Source: Toxoplasma gondii ME49
Taxonomy: Eukaryota; Apicomplexa; Conoidasida; Eucoccidiorida; Sarcocystidae
Assembly: GCF_000006565.2 (NCBI RefSeq)
Contig: NC_031472.1
Span: forward strand, 2,598,227-2,662,226
Direction: 5' to 3'
Length of the DNA: 64,000 nt
Positions 22,501-34,800 of this stretch are shown one piece after another. The notes below the pieces were generated by a model that was given only the letters and a program-made list of their open reading frames with translations, was not told the origin of the DNA and made no database searches. The position numbers were made by a program, and so were the translations under genes. Each line of letters opens with the position of its first letter. Position 1 is the stretch's first letter.

Positions 22501-25500
22501 GTCCAAGCGTTACACGAGGCTCAACGACGTAAATCGTGGAAAAATGTTCTCTTGAACATCGCATTCCCCTTGCTCCCGATGGTGGTTCACGCGGCAAGGC
22601 TTACTATTACACCTCTTCAACAATTTATGTTCTGGCGCAAGACGTGGCGTGGTCGAGATGCTTGGTGGCGAGATCCAGAATTCTGGCACCTCGTCAAGTT
22701 CTTCATTCCCATGATCACCCTTTTTTCACTCGCTGTCTTCAACAAAGATGTGCTGCAATATACTTGGGGTGAGTTGATCCAACCGCTGCCCATTGAAGAT
22801 AGTTCGAGTAAGGCAGGCAGTAACAAACAGTGTATCCTGGGATATGGAAAAATGGTGGAGACCGTGCCACCCTGCGTCTGAGCGCTGCGGACCAGAAGTG
22901 GAAGCGAAGTGACACTATGTTTTCACGTTGCAACGGTGTTTCAATGTGCGGAAACGTGCTGGCGCTCAGGAGTTCTTGCCCTAAGCCCATAACCGCCATC
23001 ACAGCGTTTTTTTCATGTTGTGTGACACTTGTGCAGGGCAACAGCTCACAGATGATCCGATGATTCTGGATTACTGCCTCCAAGGGATCACGACGCGCAC
23101 AGTGCCGTGGATCATGCTCGGGTTCCTCACTTGCCTCCAAACGACGTACAACGGGACGGTTTTCCGCGGCATGAATCGTAGTGTCGGTATTATTGCAGGA
23201 TCGGGAGCCGCGTGGGTTGTGATGTACGTCTGCGGCGACAGCGTGGCGAAAATTGTTTGCTTCAGCGTTGCCATGCTCTTCGTCGTCGTCTTTACCACAA
23301 CTGACACACAGAATCCAAACTACGGCTTCCACTCTGTTTGGGGCTACGCAGGCATGGTCTTCACGTACACGCACGCTCTTATTGTTGGACTTTCCTTCGA
23401 GTCCCTCGGAGGTCTCACGGGTGAGTTGGTTTTTGTCACGGCGCAACGCTAGGGGCACGCATATACTGTAGCGATGACCACTCGTTAATTATGCTCGATG
23501 ATGCGTATACCGCTGCCGTACCTGGTGGTAGGGCGTTTCTACTAGGGGAAACATGGTGTGATGCCGTAGCAGAGCCCAAACACAATGTAAATGATTTAAT
23601 AGAGATTGGCAGCGCCTGGCTATATGGACCGGGACACTCCGGTCCTAAACCGGATACCTCTCTGAGGCAGCATTGACCCGAGGGAGATGGACAGAGATGA
23701 TCGTGTTTCAAGGGAGCTAGATGGGGTCGTCCACCCATGACATGCATGACCACCCGACGAGTTCTTTTCTTGTCACTTGTTCGAAAACGGGGTTGTGTGT
23801 GGATACGTTCAGGATCTCGAGATTACCTCGTTGTGACCAGAATATTCTCCAATCTCATCGGCATATTGCTGGCTATCGTTGTAGCTCATCTGCCACCAGT
23901 CTGCAGTGGAAATAACTCTGCGGCGGAGCGGTACGGCGATTCTCTGAAGTGCTGCGCGAAGGCCATAGAGAAGACAGTCCAATATTTCTTGGAGGCATCT
24001 GAACCCGTCAACGACCCGGTGCTGCAAAAAGTGTCGAACTTCCAATTCAATACACAAGTCCCTCGCCCTGCTACCAACTCTCCAGAATCCTTCGCCACAA
24101 CAGACACTTTGCACCAAGCCTCGCGCCTCGATGCATTTTCCCCTGCAGTCGCTCACGCAGACGCTGCGGGCGCGGTGACCGTTGCTGCTGCGGCCCAGAA
24201 CGCCGTGCATGGGACTGTTCCGGTGGAGATAAATGAGTCTTCCGCATTAACCTCGGCTGCTGCTGACAAAGCAGGAAGCCAGGCAAAGGCGGCTAGCCCG
24301 TGCGGAAATAGCAAAGGCACAGATGGCGTTCCACTGTGCGGGGGCTTTGAGGGCGGCGCAAACGGTGCCACAATGCCGAGTGTGAGAGAGTAAGTCTATG
24401 CGTGGCGCATAGCGGTTTTTCAACAGCTGGCAGAATCCATGGGAAACACGTGGCGGTTTGGGGCACACCGTTACGGATGTTTTCTCCTGTACGCTGAAGC
24501 TGAGAGTGTTTACTGCATGTGGGCAGCTCCGACGGTTGTAAGTCTAGTGCATTTTACGTATACTGCTTCAGAAAATGTCGCCGTCACGTCAAATTAACTT
24601 GTCGAGAATCGAGTCTCATTATATGAGACAGTAACTTTTTCATATTGCTGAAACGAGAAGTTTTTTCTCGAAAAATGGCAATACTTTCTTGTCCCCCGTG
24701 TCTACGTACATTCAACTTGATGCCCAGTATGCACGACCATGCCGTCCGGTAGTCAAGCGTTTAGAGTCAAGATGGATCTGACGTTCCAGCATTTTTTCTC
24801 GGTGTATGATGACTGCAGCATGGCAGAAGACTCTCTGCAGGAGGCTCTGAGGCTTGTTCGAGGACCGGCGGCAGACTACCTCGAAGCAGGACAACGCTTT
24901 TACAAGGAGGGCTGCAGCAAGCTAGTGTACTTTCCGTGGCATACGAATCCCGTGCTTGAGGAAGTTTATCTGGCTGTGGGGAGTATGAGGAACCGTGTCG
25001 AAGACATGTGCGAATTGCTCAAGGACTTCATGACCGAAGGCTATGGCCTGGACGATCGAATGTTCGCGTTCTCTGAACCGGCGGTCATTGACAAGGAAGA
25101 AGAGAACTTGTCGGGAAAACAGGCGCGTCCTGGCAGTTCTCTAGGGGATGTCGCAGAAGCTCCAACTCAACAGTGCAAAGAAAGTCCAGAAGCAGGGGGT
25201 GAACGTGCCAGCGGAGCCGAAGCCGGTGAGAGAGCTGCAGACGGTACTGCGTCACCACCGGAGATTGTCGTTCACGCCGCTGCCAGCTCGAAGATAGAGC
25301 GAGGCTTTGGAGACAAGCGGAAAGGCAGTCTGTATGTGCTCAAAGAAGGCAATGCAACGGCAATCACCGAGCTCTTCAAAACACATTCAGGTAAGGGAGG
25401 TAGGCCGGGGGTATTTCCTCCAAAGGGTAGACCGTGGATGAGGAGTGAGAAACTCTAAATCTGTGTCTGGTTTGTTAGGTCGTTGTGATATGTTTTGTTT

Positions 25501-26461
25501 TCCGAATCTGCGATCGGTACGTGGTAGACCGTGGCACGCATGTTGTCTCTGTAGCGAACACAGCTGTGTGTTCTGTGGTTGTACACTGTCTTTAGGCGCC
25601 CAGCTTCGACGTGAAATGGCAGTTGCTGTGCGGGCGTTGACCGAATTGACGGATGCGGTGACGATGGAGTTGAGGCTTCTTGTCCCAACAACTGTCGATA
25701 GGTTCATGACGGGTATCTCCTTCTCAAGAAAGAAGACCCAGGTTGATCCAGAACTTCCAGATGCGGTAGGTTACTTCGTCAGTGCAGAGAATCGATGTTG
25801 GAAACGCTCGGGGGGATCCTACCGGGCGGGTGCGAGTCCTCGGCTGCTGTTCGTTATTCCAGTGAAGACACAAGACTCACTACCGTACTGTTGCCTTGCG
25901 AATTCAGCGTAAGACGGGGCTCGTCCGTGATTAATAGGAAAGAAGGTTCTTTCAAGCTGGAAGTTGACAAGTCAATGGCACGAACAGTGGAGGGCGATCA
26001 AATTTCCCATGTGAAGTGTGCTGCGTGTGAATCGGCCGGGCTTTGCATGATGAGTCAGCAGCACGAAGTTTCCAGGCTTTCTAGAAAATAATGCAATCAA
26101 AACGCCTTTTTTCATCTCGGTAGCTGGAGAGGAACGCTGTTAAGATGCTGATTTTTGTCTTTTGCGTGCACGTTTGCAGGTCCATGAAAGGTGCCGCGAC
26201 CACGCAGAAACCGCTTTCAGTCACTTATTGCTGACGTTGTCCAGCTGTCTGGTGGAACACCGGTTGCTCTTCGAAGATAGTATTGCTCGAAGGCGCGCGG
26301 CGGCTTTCACCGTGATGGCGATCATATATTACCTGGACATGCAGAAGCGGTCTCTTGATATTATTCGCGAGTCTCTGGTTGCTCGTCGCGGAAACAATCC
26401 CCAGGATAGCTGGTGTCCGTGGTGTTGCAGACCAGGCGTGGAGACACTCGGTATTGACTAA
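19592..26461 (+). CDS. FUSC/ArAE/ALMT-type multi-pass membrane transporter-like protein, 7 exons
   Basis: Exons: 19592-20745, 21105-22768, 23037-23420, 23813-24389, 24753-25390, 25596-25765, 26180-26461. All phases agree and the sum is 4869 bases, giving 1622 residues. The N-terminal membrane block (about 45-180, plus one helix near 350-375) has five to six hydrophobic segments. A long soluble part follows (385 to about 860) with helical and Ser/Pro-rich stretches. A second membrane block covers about 865 to 1100. It includes a stretch with TTYNGTVFRGMNRSVGIIAG and later RIFSNLIGILLAIVV, which resemble the paired RGLNR-x-xGT-xxG and R-x-x-xx-xIG signatures of fusaric-acid-resistance/aromatic-acid-exporter proteins and plant malate channels. 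The C-terminal half is cytosolic and helical. Family members export aromatic acids or conduct organic anions; the substrate here is unknown. The start is the first ATG of the open frame. Confidence 0.82.
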
Positions 26462-29400
26462 GGGGTGTTTTCTGTCCGGTGCAGACAATTTGGTGACATA
26501 GTCTTTTCTGGTGTGTGCTAGGGACAGTATTTGCCCCGGAATTTTATCTGCACGAACAATTTGATCTGAGAATTATGGTGTCGAGGGTCGTGAATGCGGT
26601 ATCTTGTGTTCGGTCTCCTTAACAGTGTCACTTCACTGCGTGTTCTGTCGTTCCTAGAAAACTTGTCCCAGCGGATCCTCAAGACAGGGCCTTTGACTAT
26701 TCACTCAGGATAATGTCCCATATTCGTGTGGATCAGAATGCGTGCTACAAATGTACACGTCTTCCGGGTTATGCTCCACATCGTAGTTTTCTGTCGGGAT
26801 TTTTTTTCCATGCACCTTCGGCCGCATGGAGCGACATTTTCAAGAGAGTCTGTTTTAGAATGCCCCGAAACATATCGCATGCTTGCGGTTTCTGCACCCG
26901 GTGCACACTTCTGCTGTCAACAAGAGAATAGTCTGTCACGGCATTTGAACGCGATGACGTGCGTTTGAAGCAAACGTTTTTTTGGAAGGGGATAAGAGAG
27001 AATCATCTACACTTAATGCGGTCCTGACAGCTCGCTGCTCAATGGCATTCGTGTCGTTGTTGTCCGTGGAATGTGCAGCAATCATCGTAAATGTCGATGC
27101 GTGCAACTGTTACCGTTTCCATGAAGGTACTTTGACTCCGCAGCAACTGCACCGGCTGGGCTGGTGTTCGGTCCTTAAAAGAGGACGAGGCAGCAGCAGC
27201 CGTTCCCGAGTTTGCGTGTGCAGTTTTTTCGCGTTCAATAGAAACGAGCATTCGTGGTTCTGGCCTTCCTCTTGAGCTTTACAGTAACGTTGGCGACACT
27301 GACACGCTTCGGGGACTTGACCTGCGACGAGGCAGAAAAGGAGGCGGTCCCTTTCTCGAGTGAATTTTTCCATTCTGAAAGATACAAGAATGTATGCACG
27401 GTTTGTATCTACAGAAGTTTCCCTAGAGAAGAATGATGGATTCGCCACATGTGCCATGATTGTTCGCTTCGACGTGGCTACTGGTTTTTTTGTCCTGCGT
27501 CACCCCAGGGCATCAAGTGGTTATGACTTGACTATACATTTCTGATTCACCTGTAATGTTTCATTACGTTCGACACTTTCTAACATTAATGTGATAATAC
27601 AAATGGCGTGCCGCAAGGCTGCGATTTTAGATATCTTCTACATCTGTGCAGATGCACAGCGTAGTGCTGCTGGCGAGCAGCACAGGGTCCAGCATTCGCC
27701 TGTCAAGCGCCCACAGTAAAGGCATCGTCTATTCCCGTCACTGACTGGTTAATTGTAACTACTCCAAGGATGCTCGTGCGCGTTCTGAGATCTTCTCCGT
27801 ACCCGACCGGCAGTGATGACACCTCACAGGATTTCAGGAAAGTAGCTGGTCGGATGGTAGATCTCGCCCCTGCGCAAGGTGCGGGACCCCAGTGGTGGCA
27901 GATTCCACGACAACACTCATGTGAGGTATTGAGATTCTTTCACCATGTGCCTCCCGGTGCAATCAAGGAGAATACAGCGACAAATCGCCCTCCGGCGATT
28001 ACTTGTATAGAAGGTACTCCTTGTAGAAGTGGGATCTGATTCTGCACATGCTCGGTCTTCATCACTGTCGTGGGTTGCGTCAATTCAATACTCCAAAAGT
28101 TGTCATCTGTAAAAATCGCGTTCTTGAAGCGGGCTTGCAATATCATCACTACCAAGATACAGTTTTTTACAGCATAAAAAAAATCGAGTCGAGTTACTGC
28201 ATAGGTGCGATGTCACAATATTCTGACAAAACTCCTCCGTCACTACTTAGCACTCCCGACACAATGCTAACGTCTTTAGAGTCCCTCCAGATCAACATTG
28301 ACTGGCTTGCGGCCAATGTTTCTTCGTTGAACCAAAAAGCGTAGTGCCTAAAAGCGAACAGAGAAGAATACTGGCAAAAACTGGTATACGAAAAGGCTTG
28401 AAGCACGTTCGCAAACACAAACATGTTACTGGAGTATGTTCAGTGTCCATCATAATGCATGCATGCTGTGCTTCCTCTTTTGTGGAGGTGAACCCCGCCA
28501 GCAGTGGGACTCAAATGGGGGAAAGCTTCTCTCCGTTTCTTCTCGTTTCGCCGACCACAGGGTAGAAATACGAACGTGACGTACGCGATTAGCAAGCATA
28601 TCTGCGATAATGCACCAGCACACATACAACGTCAAAATGTCGTGTTTACAGCCGCCACAGCAATATACAACGGACAGAATAAGATCCGGAAGCCGAGCTA
28701 TCTACCACTCAAATTACGGCCCGGCACGGTCACCAGAAAGTTTTGCGAAGAGAGTAGACAGCTCGCTAGGACCTACGGCTGCGCCTTCGCGGCAGCGTTT
28801 TTCACTCGACAATCACCACTTGAAGTTGCCGGGTTTCCACTTCATCCGCGGACAAGGGCCCGAGAAAAGATGGAAACATTGCACTAGCGAAGACACTCAT
28901 TCAACTACCAATGAAAAAATCCATGTCTCAGACTCTCCTTCGAGTTCCCATCCGCCGCACAGTCTCGCACACACGGAAGGAGACATGTCACGCGTGAGTC
29001 ATCAACTTCATACCGCCAGAGAACATGCTAACGCGAGGAGAGTGGCATGGACGGGCATCTGAAGCGGGGCATTCATTTTGTTTGCTGATCGCGGCCGCGG
29101 CAGTCGTCGACAATATTAAGTCTAACGCGTCAGTCTCGGACGCTGGGTGTGGCAGGGAAAACGACATTCAGCAAGTGATGAAGAGCTTTAGTCAGTAGGG
29201 CTCCAGCGAAAACAGGGACGGTTCGAGGAAGAAGTTCGGTCTGCTACTCCTCACAGCCGCGGGGCTACGATACAGAGTAAACCTAAGGAAAAGCTCGGAA
29301 GTCTAGTCTGCTTTGCATCCCCGCCCTCGCTTTAGACGATGCCGTAGGACTGTAACAACTCCTACTCGTCAAGCATATTCGCTTGCTAGCCTGGCAGGAT

Positions 29401-30276
29401 GGACTGCCGCTTCACACGAACTGACCGGTAACATGCACACCGTTCGGCGAGCGTGCCGGATGGCAAACACCGAAGCAAAGATATCTGCTCTTTCAAGCAG
29501 CGTCACAGTTGCCCTGTGACGTACAAGGTCTAAGTCCAAATCAGTTATCTTCTACTGGCTTAACAAGCGTCACAACAAATCCAATTCTGAAGGCAACTTG
29601 TTAACGAAAGTGGAGTGTCACACGCGACCTTGCCGGAAACAATCATTAGAGTGATATGGAACGAACTGATTAAGAAAAAATTCCGACCCGCCTGAAACAG
29701 TTTCACCCACTTTTTTGGGCGTATTCCCAGTCAGATTGGCCTTTAGTCCGTTTTCTGCCAACGGTCTATGCCGATGTAGTGTCCGGTGCAGTGTACCGTG
29801 TCCACCGTTAGCTGTTCAGCTTCTGTCCTGCGTGACTGTTCTCAATACCCTTCCGCTTCGCGCGCCCCCGACTCGAGGAGATCCTCTATAGTTCACTACG
29901 AAAAAAAACACTCCTGAGCTACTGGGCTGTCGATGTCAATGATCATTTTCCCAGCGGCACCACCACATCGACGAAAAATGCAACCAACTGTCATGGTGGA
30001 ACTCTGGTACTATGTTTCTGAAAAGTTGTAACAGTGGTCAGAATGGTTAGACTTGCATCTTGCAACTGGCTGTGCTGCACAGCAGTCGGGCGGAAAAGGT
30101 GGGGTAATTGCTTCTGCATGCGGTTCTGCCAACGGCTGTTGGTGGCTTGATGTAGGTCCTTGTTACTGTGCAGCGGAACGAATACCAACAGCTCTGCACA
30201 CCAACTCCGCACGCTTTCGCTTCAGATCACTTAACCGTCGGCATGCGGCATACTCTGTCATGTTTTCACAAGACAA
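26462..30276. other. Coding-poor spacer, 3.8 kb
   Basis: No convincing exon is seen on either strand. The longest frames (28504-28887 and 28610-29062, plus) overlap each other in different frames and do not resemble conserved protein. The stretch should hold the 3' UTR of the FUSC-like gene and the DRC2 promoter. Two overlapping TGCATGC sites lie at 28456-28466. Confidence 0.55.
28456..28466. promoter_or_regulatory. Two overlapping TGCATGC sites
   Basis: The sequence TGCATGCATGC contains the palindromic TGCATGC motif twice. This motif is recognised by some apicomplexan AP2-domain factors and is enriched in promoters in this phylum. It lies 1.8 kb upstream of DRC2, so a role there is only a guess; a chance occurrence is quite possible. 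Confidence 0.2.
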
Positions 30277-33200
30277 ATGCCGACAAAGACAAAGAAAAAT
30301 GGAGGCAAGAAAACGGCAGAGGCGGGTCCGGCAAGCGCAACAGCGCTTGGACTTGATGAGAAACAAAAGCTTCAGGGTGCAGCTCTGAAGACATACCTAA
30401 AGGTACTACGCCACCATTGAGAAAACAAAAGGCTCCCGTCTCTGGTGTGGGCTAAAATCGAAGTGCCAAGGAAATGTCAGCCAAGTCCTTGATAACGACA
30501 GTAAATCTCAGTCGAAATATGTACGTATGTACGTAGGCATGCATACATGAGTGCACACATAAATGTGTATGCGTATCTATATATTTGTGCCCCTTCCAAA
30601 AAACGGCAGGCTGCTTGGAAAGTCGTCATCGTGGGCAATGCATTTTTTAGAGGGGTGCGAGGTACTTGCAGTTGCTCTGCTAACGCGTATCGGTTGTAGT
30701 AAAGAGACTCGCCTCACTAGGCTTAAGATCCTCTTCTTTCGTAAGTATTTTATTGCCCAGGAACGTGCCGAAAGCACACTGAAATCGGCAACACACAACA
30801 AGAAAAAGATTATTGCCAAATGGCTCCCTATAATGCGAGGAATGAAGGTACGTCGGCCGCACGGACAATACCGCATTTGACAGAGTGTGCCTCATAAAAC
30901 AACTCCATTTGCGGCAAAAGTATCTACTGCTTCTCCCCTATTTGTTAATCAGCTTCAAGAAATAAGAAAAAACGCCGACGATTACATCGCAAACCGCGAG
31001 ATACAAGCAGAGCGCGCAGACGCCCGACTGGAAATGAAAGATCTTGATTTGGATGATGCAGCAGAACACCAGCATATGATTGTTTCTTCTCACAAGGTTA
31101 ATATTAAGAAACTACTTGATCTGCAGTCAGCGCGTATGCACAAGCTGGAACAAAAATATAGGGAGCATCTCTCCTTTCTTCAGCAGCAATTTCAGGAAGA
31201 CATTGGAAACATAGCTCAAGTTCACTCTGCGTTCAAGCAAGAACTTGAATTGATCGTTCAGCAAGTAAGATTTATACGTAGAATCACAGGTTACCAGAAG
31301 ATTCAACTTGCAGAACGATGGTAACTGCTCCAGCACCTGTCTAATTTTTCGGAACTCGTCAGTTCTACGACGATGCTGCCCTACACACTTTTAAAAACCG
31401 AAAGAGAGCAGTACGTTGAATAGGCTAGTTTAAGAAATTCACTAGTCATGAAACATTGAAGGAAAGCAACGTCTGAGCGACTCATAGTAACCGCCAATAA
31501 CTGACGAACAAGAGTGTTCTGCCTTGAATTAGCGCGTAACCACCCACTGGCAAAAATACCCCACGTTGCTATCAGATCACCAAATAAACTGTCCCATAAT
31601 CGGATGTTACGTGTATCGATGTACCTCTATCGTGACGGAGAATCCTGACATCATTTGTCTTCACTAGCTGTACAAGCGGTGTATTTCTTCCTTTCCGCGT
31701 TCCGCATGTATAGCCCCCAGTGTCCCATTCGTGCTTCCCGGTGAACTCTATCATACAATAGTAGTGACGCCTTTGTGGGACACTCTGCAAAGACATCTCT
31801 GAGGTGCTGGCAGTAATGACGACTTCCTGCGAAAACATCGCCTGTTCGCTCAAGTACGGCACGACAGCATCCCTGAACCCGAAAGGACGCGTCGTCACCG
31901 ATTGTAATGTGAACGTGTAAGCGACGAATGCCGTCGTGTGATAACACATCGATAACCCTCATTTTTTCGTCTTCTTTGCTGGTATAGATCGAGAAGGAAG
32001 AGACGCTGCGTGCTCACGAAGAAACAACAGAACACAACACACAGTATGAGTTGATTCGCAACAGAAACATCGAGGCAGACCACCTGGTGGAATCGGCGTT
32101 AGACGAGCAGATCGAAAGCCTCAAGGAACGTTGCGATACAGCTCTTCAGAACTACAGATCAAGCACTGACGCAAATGCTCACGAATACAAAAAGCTGTTG
32201 CAGCAGGATGTAACCCTGTCGAGACAGGTTGATACCAAATTGAAACAAGTCGAGAAATTGCAAGCGGCTATCGCTCACTGGAAGGCGAAGCTTGCCCAGA
32301 ATAGACAAGTGAGAAACAACGAGAGTACCCTGGAGGTGGGCCTCCTCCAGATTGCACCAATGCAGGTAGTTGTAGAATGGACATCAAATTTCAAGACGTC
32401 TGCGGCTTGTGCTTCGTTTCAGCGGATTCTGCGAGCTTGCCATTCTGTCACACACCGGCGACGCGCCCATAAGATGTTCCTCGAAACACTGTTTTTCTGA
32501 AAACAGTTTGGTACTCAAGCTTCCTTTCCTTTCGAAACACCGAGCTTGCCGTCGCTGTCTTTTCGCTCTGTCGGCATGTTCTTCAGTGCCACTTTTGTCC
32601 TCAAAGTTTCCTCGATTAGCAGCTGGATACACATCTAACAGTTAGGGACTCGTCCATTTGTCCCTGCGTTTCCTAAACACGGTTTCGTCGCTGTGTTGCC
32701 GGTTGTTTGTATTCTCCCGTCGAAACAACAACATGTGTTTTTGCTTTTCTACTATCTAGTTGTCTAACAGCTTTACCCGCTCCACGAGCGCAAGCTTCAT
32801 CGGCTGCTGAGGAATCACACGAAGTGTAGCGCTATACTGCTGCTTAAAACTTGTAGAATCAGCCTAACTTCTGGACAGTTGATACCAACACGCCAGATGA
32901 GACCGAACGCCAGGGCTTTTCTAGCTGGTGCTGTCGTCCAATTCAGGAGTGCGAATCACGAAACGAGCAGATGAAGGTAGAAATTGAACAACTGCGGCGA
33001 CACTGCAAGGAGATGAAAGCACGAATGAATCGAGCACGGTAAGAGTGAGCGTCCCATTATTGAGTAAAAGTCGTCTTCGGATTTTATGCTGTTGTTCAGG
33101 CGAGTTGTCAGTTTGGGGACACTGATAAACTTGTTTCCGTGTTAATCTGTCTGTCCTCCCTTTCAAGAGAATCCGATAGACAGAGATTGGTTGATCTCTC

Positions 33201-34800
33201 GACCAACGCTCGAGAATGCAAGAAAAAGCTCACAGACCAACTGAAACTTGCAGAACGAATTCTTCGGACCGCAGAACTCTGCAGGTATGCGCACTGGAAG
33301 AAGCGGACAGACGAGAAGCTGGCACAGTAGAACTGAACATTGAGTACGCATACCGAATGCCATGTCTTACAAAGTCCGCTTCTGTCTGAAACCATGGGAG
33401 TGTGACTGTTGCGATTGAATTCTTGTTCGGAATGCGTTTGGATGTATATGTGACTATGACGCCCAGCTACACACTTTGTAACTGAGAAGCAGTGGCCACG
33501 CAGAAGAAATCTTCACACATAAACTTGACTGATTCCGGAAGACCACCGAAATTCAGGGGTCCCTGTATACCTTTCACTTTGAAACGGATTCTTCAGGAAA
33601 GGCTAAGGGACAATACAGTGTACAGGCGAAACATGAGCACAAGACAGCCATACGCGCGCAGTCACGGCCCAGGCACTTGTCTTGAAGACAACTCAAATAT
33701 CCTATTTACAAGGCATAGTAATGTTTTGTTGAGCGACTTTCCGCGTGCAATATTCTTAGGAAATATGAGACACCGAGGGAGAAAATTGCCCCGTTGCCGG
33801 CTCCACCAAATTGCACAGCCCACGACGTGGATTGGAATGAAGTCAGCGAAGCGCTGAAAGAGGAAATCCTGGTACGAGAACAAGATTTACTCTGTTGTAA
33901 TTATGGTCAAAGGCTCCGGATATGCGAACTTTGCCATTTTACGTGCTGCATGCGATGGGGCCGTCCGCGCCCTTTCGGTAAGAGTTAGCGGAACGGTAGC
34001 TTGAGATCTTGCGAGGCTTTATACGCTTCCGATGAAGAAGGCAGTCGCGCTTTTTCACGATGAACAACTTTCAATATCATCAAGGGAGAACGGTCACGCA
34101 GCGCCGTTGCTACTGTGCTGGCGTGTTCAGGAAGTGCTGGGCGACGACGGCACTGATGAGTGGACTTACCTTGATAATTTCCTGAAGCGTTACAACAGAG
34201 TGCTCCTCGATAAGTGAGATACAGGCTCCAGTCCCTCGAGTTTATTAAAGGTGTCAACATGGTTTTGTCGGTCGCCGAACAGTCCTATACTCATACGCAC
34301 TTTGACAGTCCTAGTGACGTATATATGTGTATATACACGCGGTGACACTGATGATGCGATGAAGTCAAGTCTTCTAGAGAACGAGCAGCGGGTGTGACAA
34401 CATAGAAGTGGACATGGACTTTCTTCGTTCTCAGAAGCCATGTGAAGAGTAATCTTCATGCGGCAGCACGCTACGCTGCCTGTCGAGATGTTCCAGTCTC
34501 TGAGATACAGATAGGTAGCAAACTGTGGTAATTATCTCTTCGTATGTACATCCATATTTGTATTTTTAGGCATTACTGGACTGGCACGAAAGAAACACCT
34601 TGAGCCGTAATGTTTCCTTGACCTGTTTCTTCTGTCGGTGCAGACTGGCCTACGAGAGGCGAAAGAAGGCCGTTGACGAACAGACTGAGACACTGAAAAG
34701 CAGACTGAACAGTTTCGTACAAAATATATCAATCAACAAGGACACAATGACAAAACCGAACTCCCTGCTGCTGGTCAACGCAGCTGCAGCACCGTGCTAG
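30277..34800 (+). CDS. DRC2: Dynein regulatory complex subunit 2 (CCDC65), 9 exons
   Basis: Exons: 30277-30402, 30761-30847, 30953-31264, 31988-32308, 32947-33038, 33168-33284, 33760-33871, 34131-34213, 34644-34800. Every phase matches and the total is 1407 bases, or 468 residues; animal CCDC65 has about 480. The protein is almost wholly coiled coil. Family landmarks: a Lys-rich MPTKTKK start and LDEKQKLQ helix, KKKIIAKWLPIMRGMK (family: N-x-W-x-x-IMR), DLDDAAEHQH, QSARMHKLEQKY, LIRNRNIEADHL, AERILRTAELCRKYE (family AExCRK-E), FLKRYNRVLLDKLAYERRK, and an end like NSLLLVN (family NPLxxVN). DRC2 pairs with DRC1 as the base of the nexin-dynein regulatory complex on outer doublet microtubules and controls dynein-driven beating. 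In coccidia only male gametes are flagellated, so expression should be restricted to that stage. DRC1 was considered, but it is much longer. Confidence 0.92.

Noticed and set aside
28504..29062. Overlapping plus-strand frames of 127 and 150 codons
   Set aside because: They overlap in different frames, have no matching splice sites and no conserved look, so chance is the better explanation.
30953..32308. DRC1 instead of DRC2
   Set aside because: The central coiled coil is similar in both, but total length (468), the AELCRKYE motif and the ending near LLLVN fit DRC2; DRC1 is far longer.
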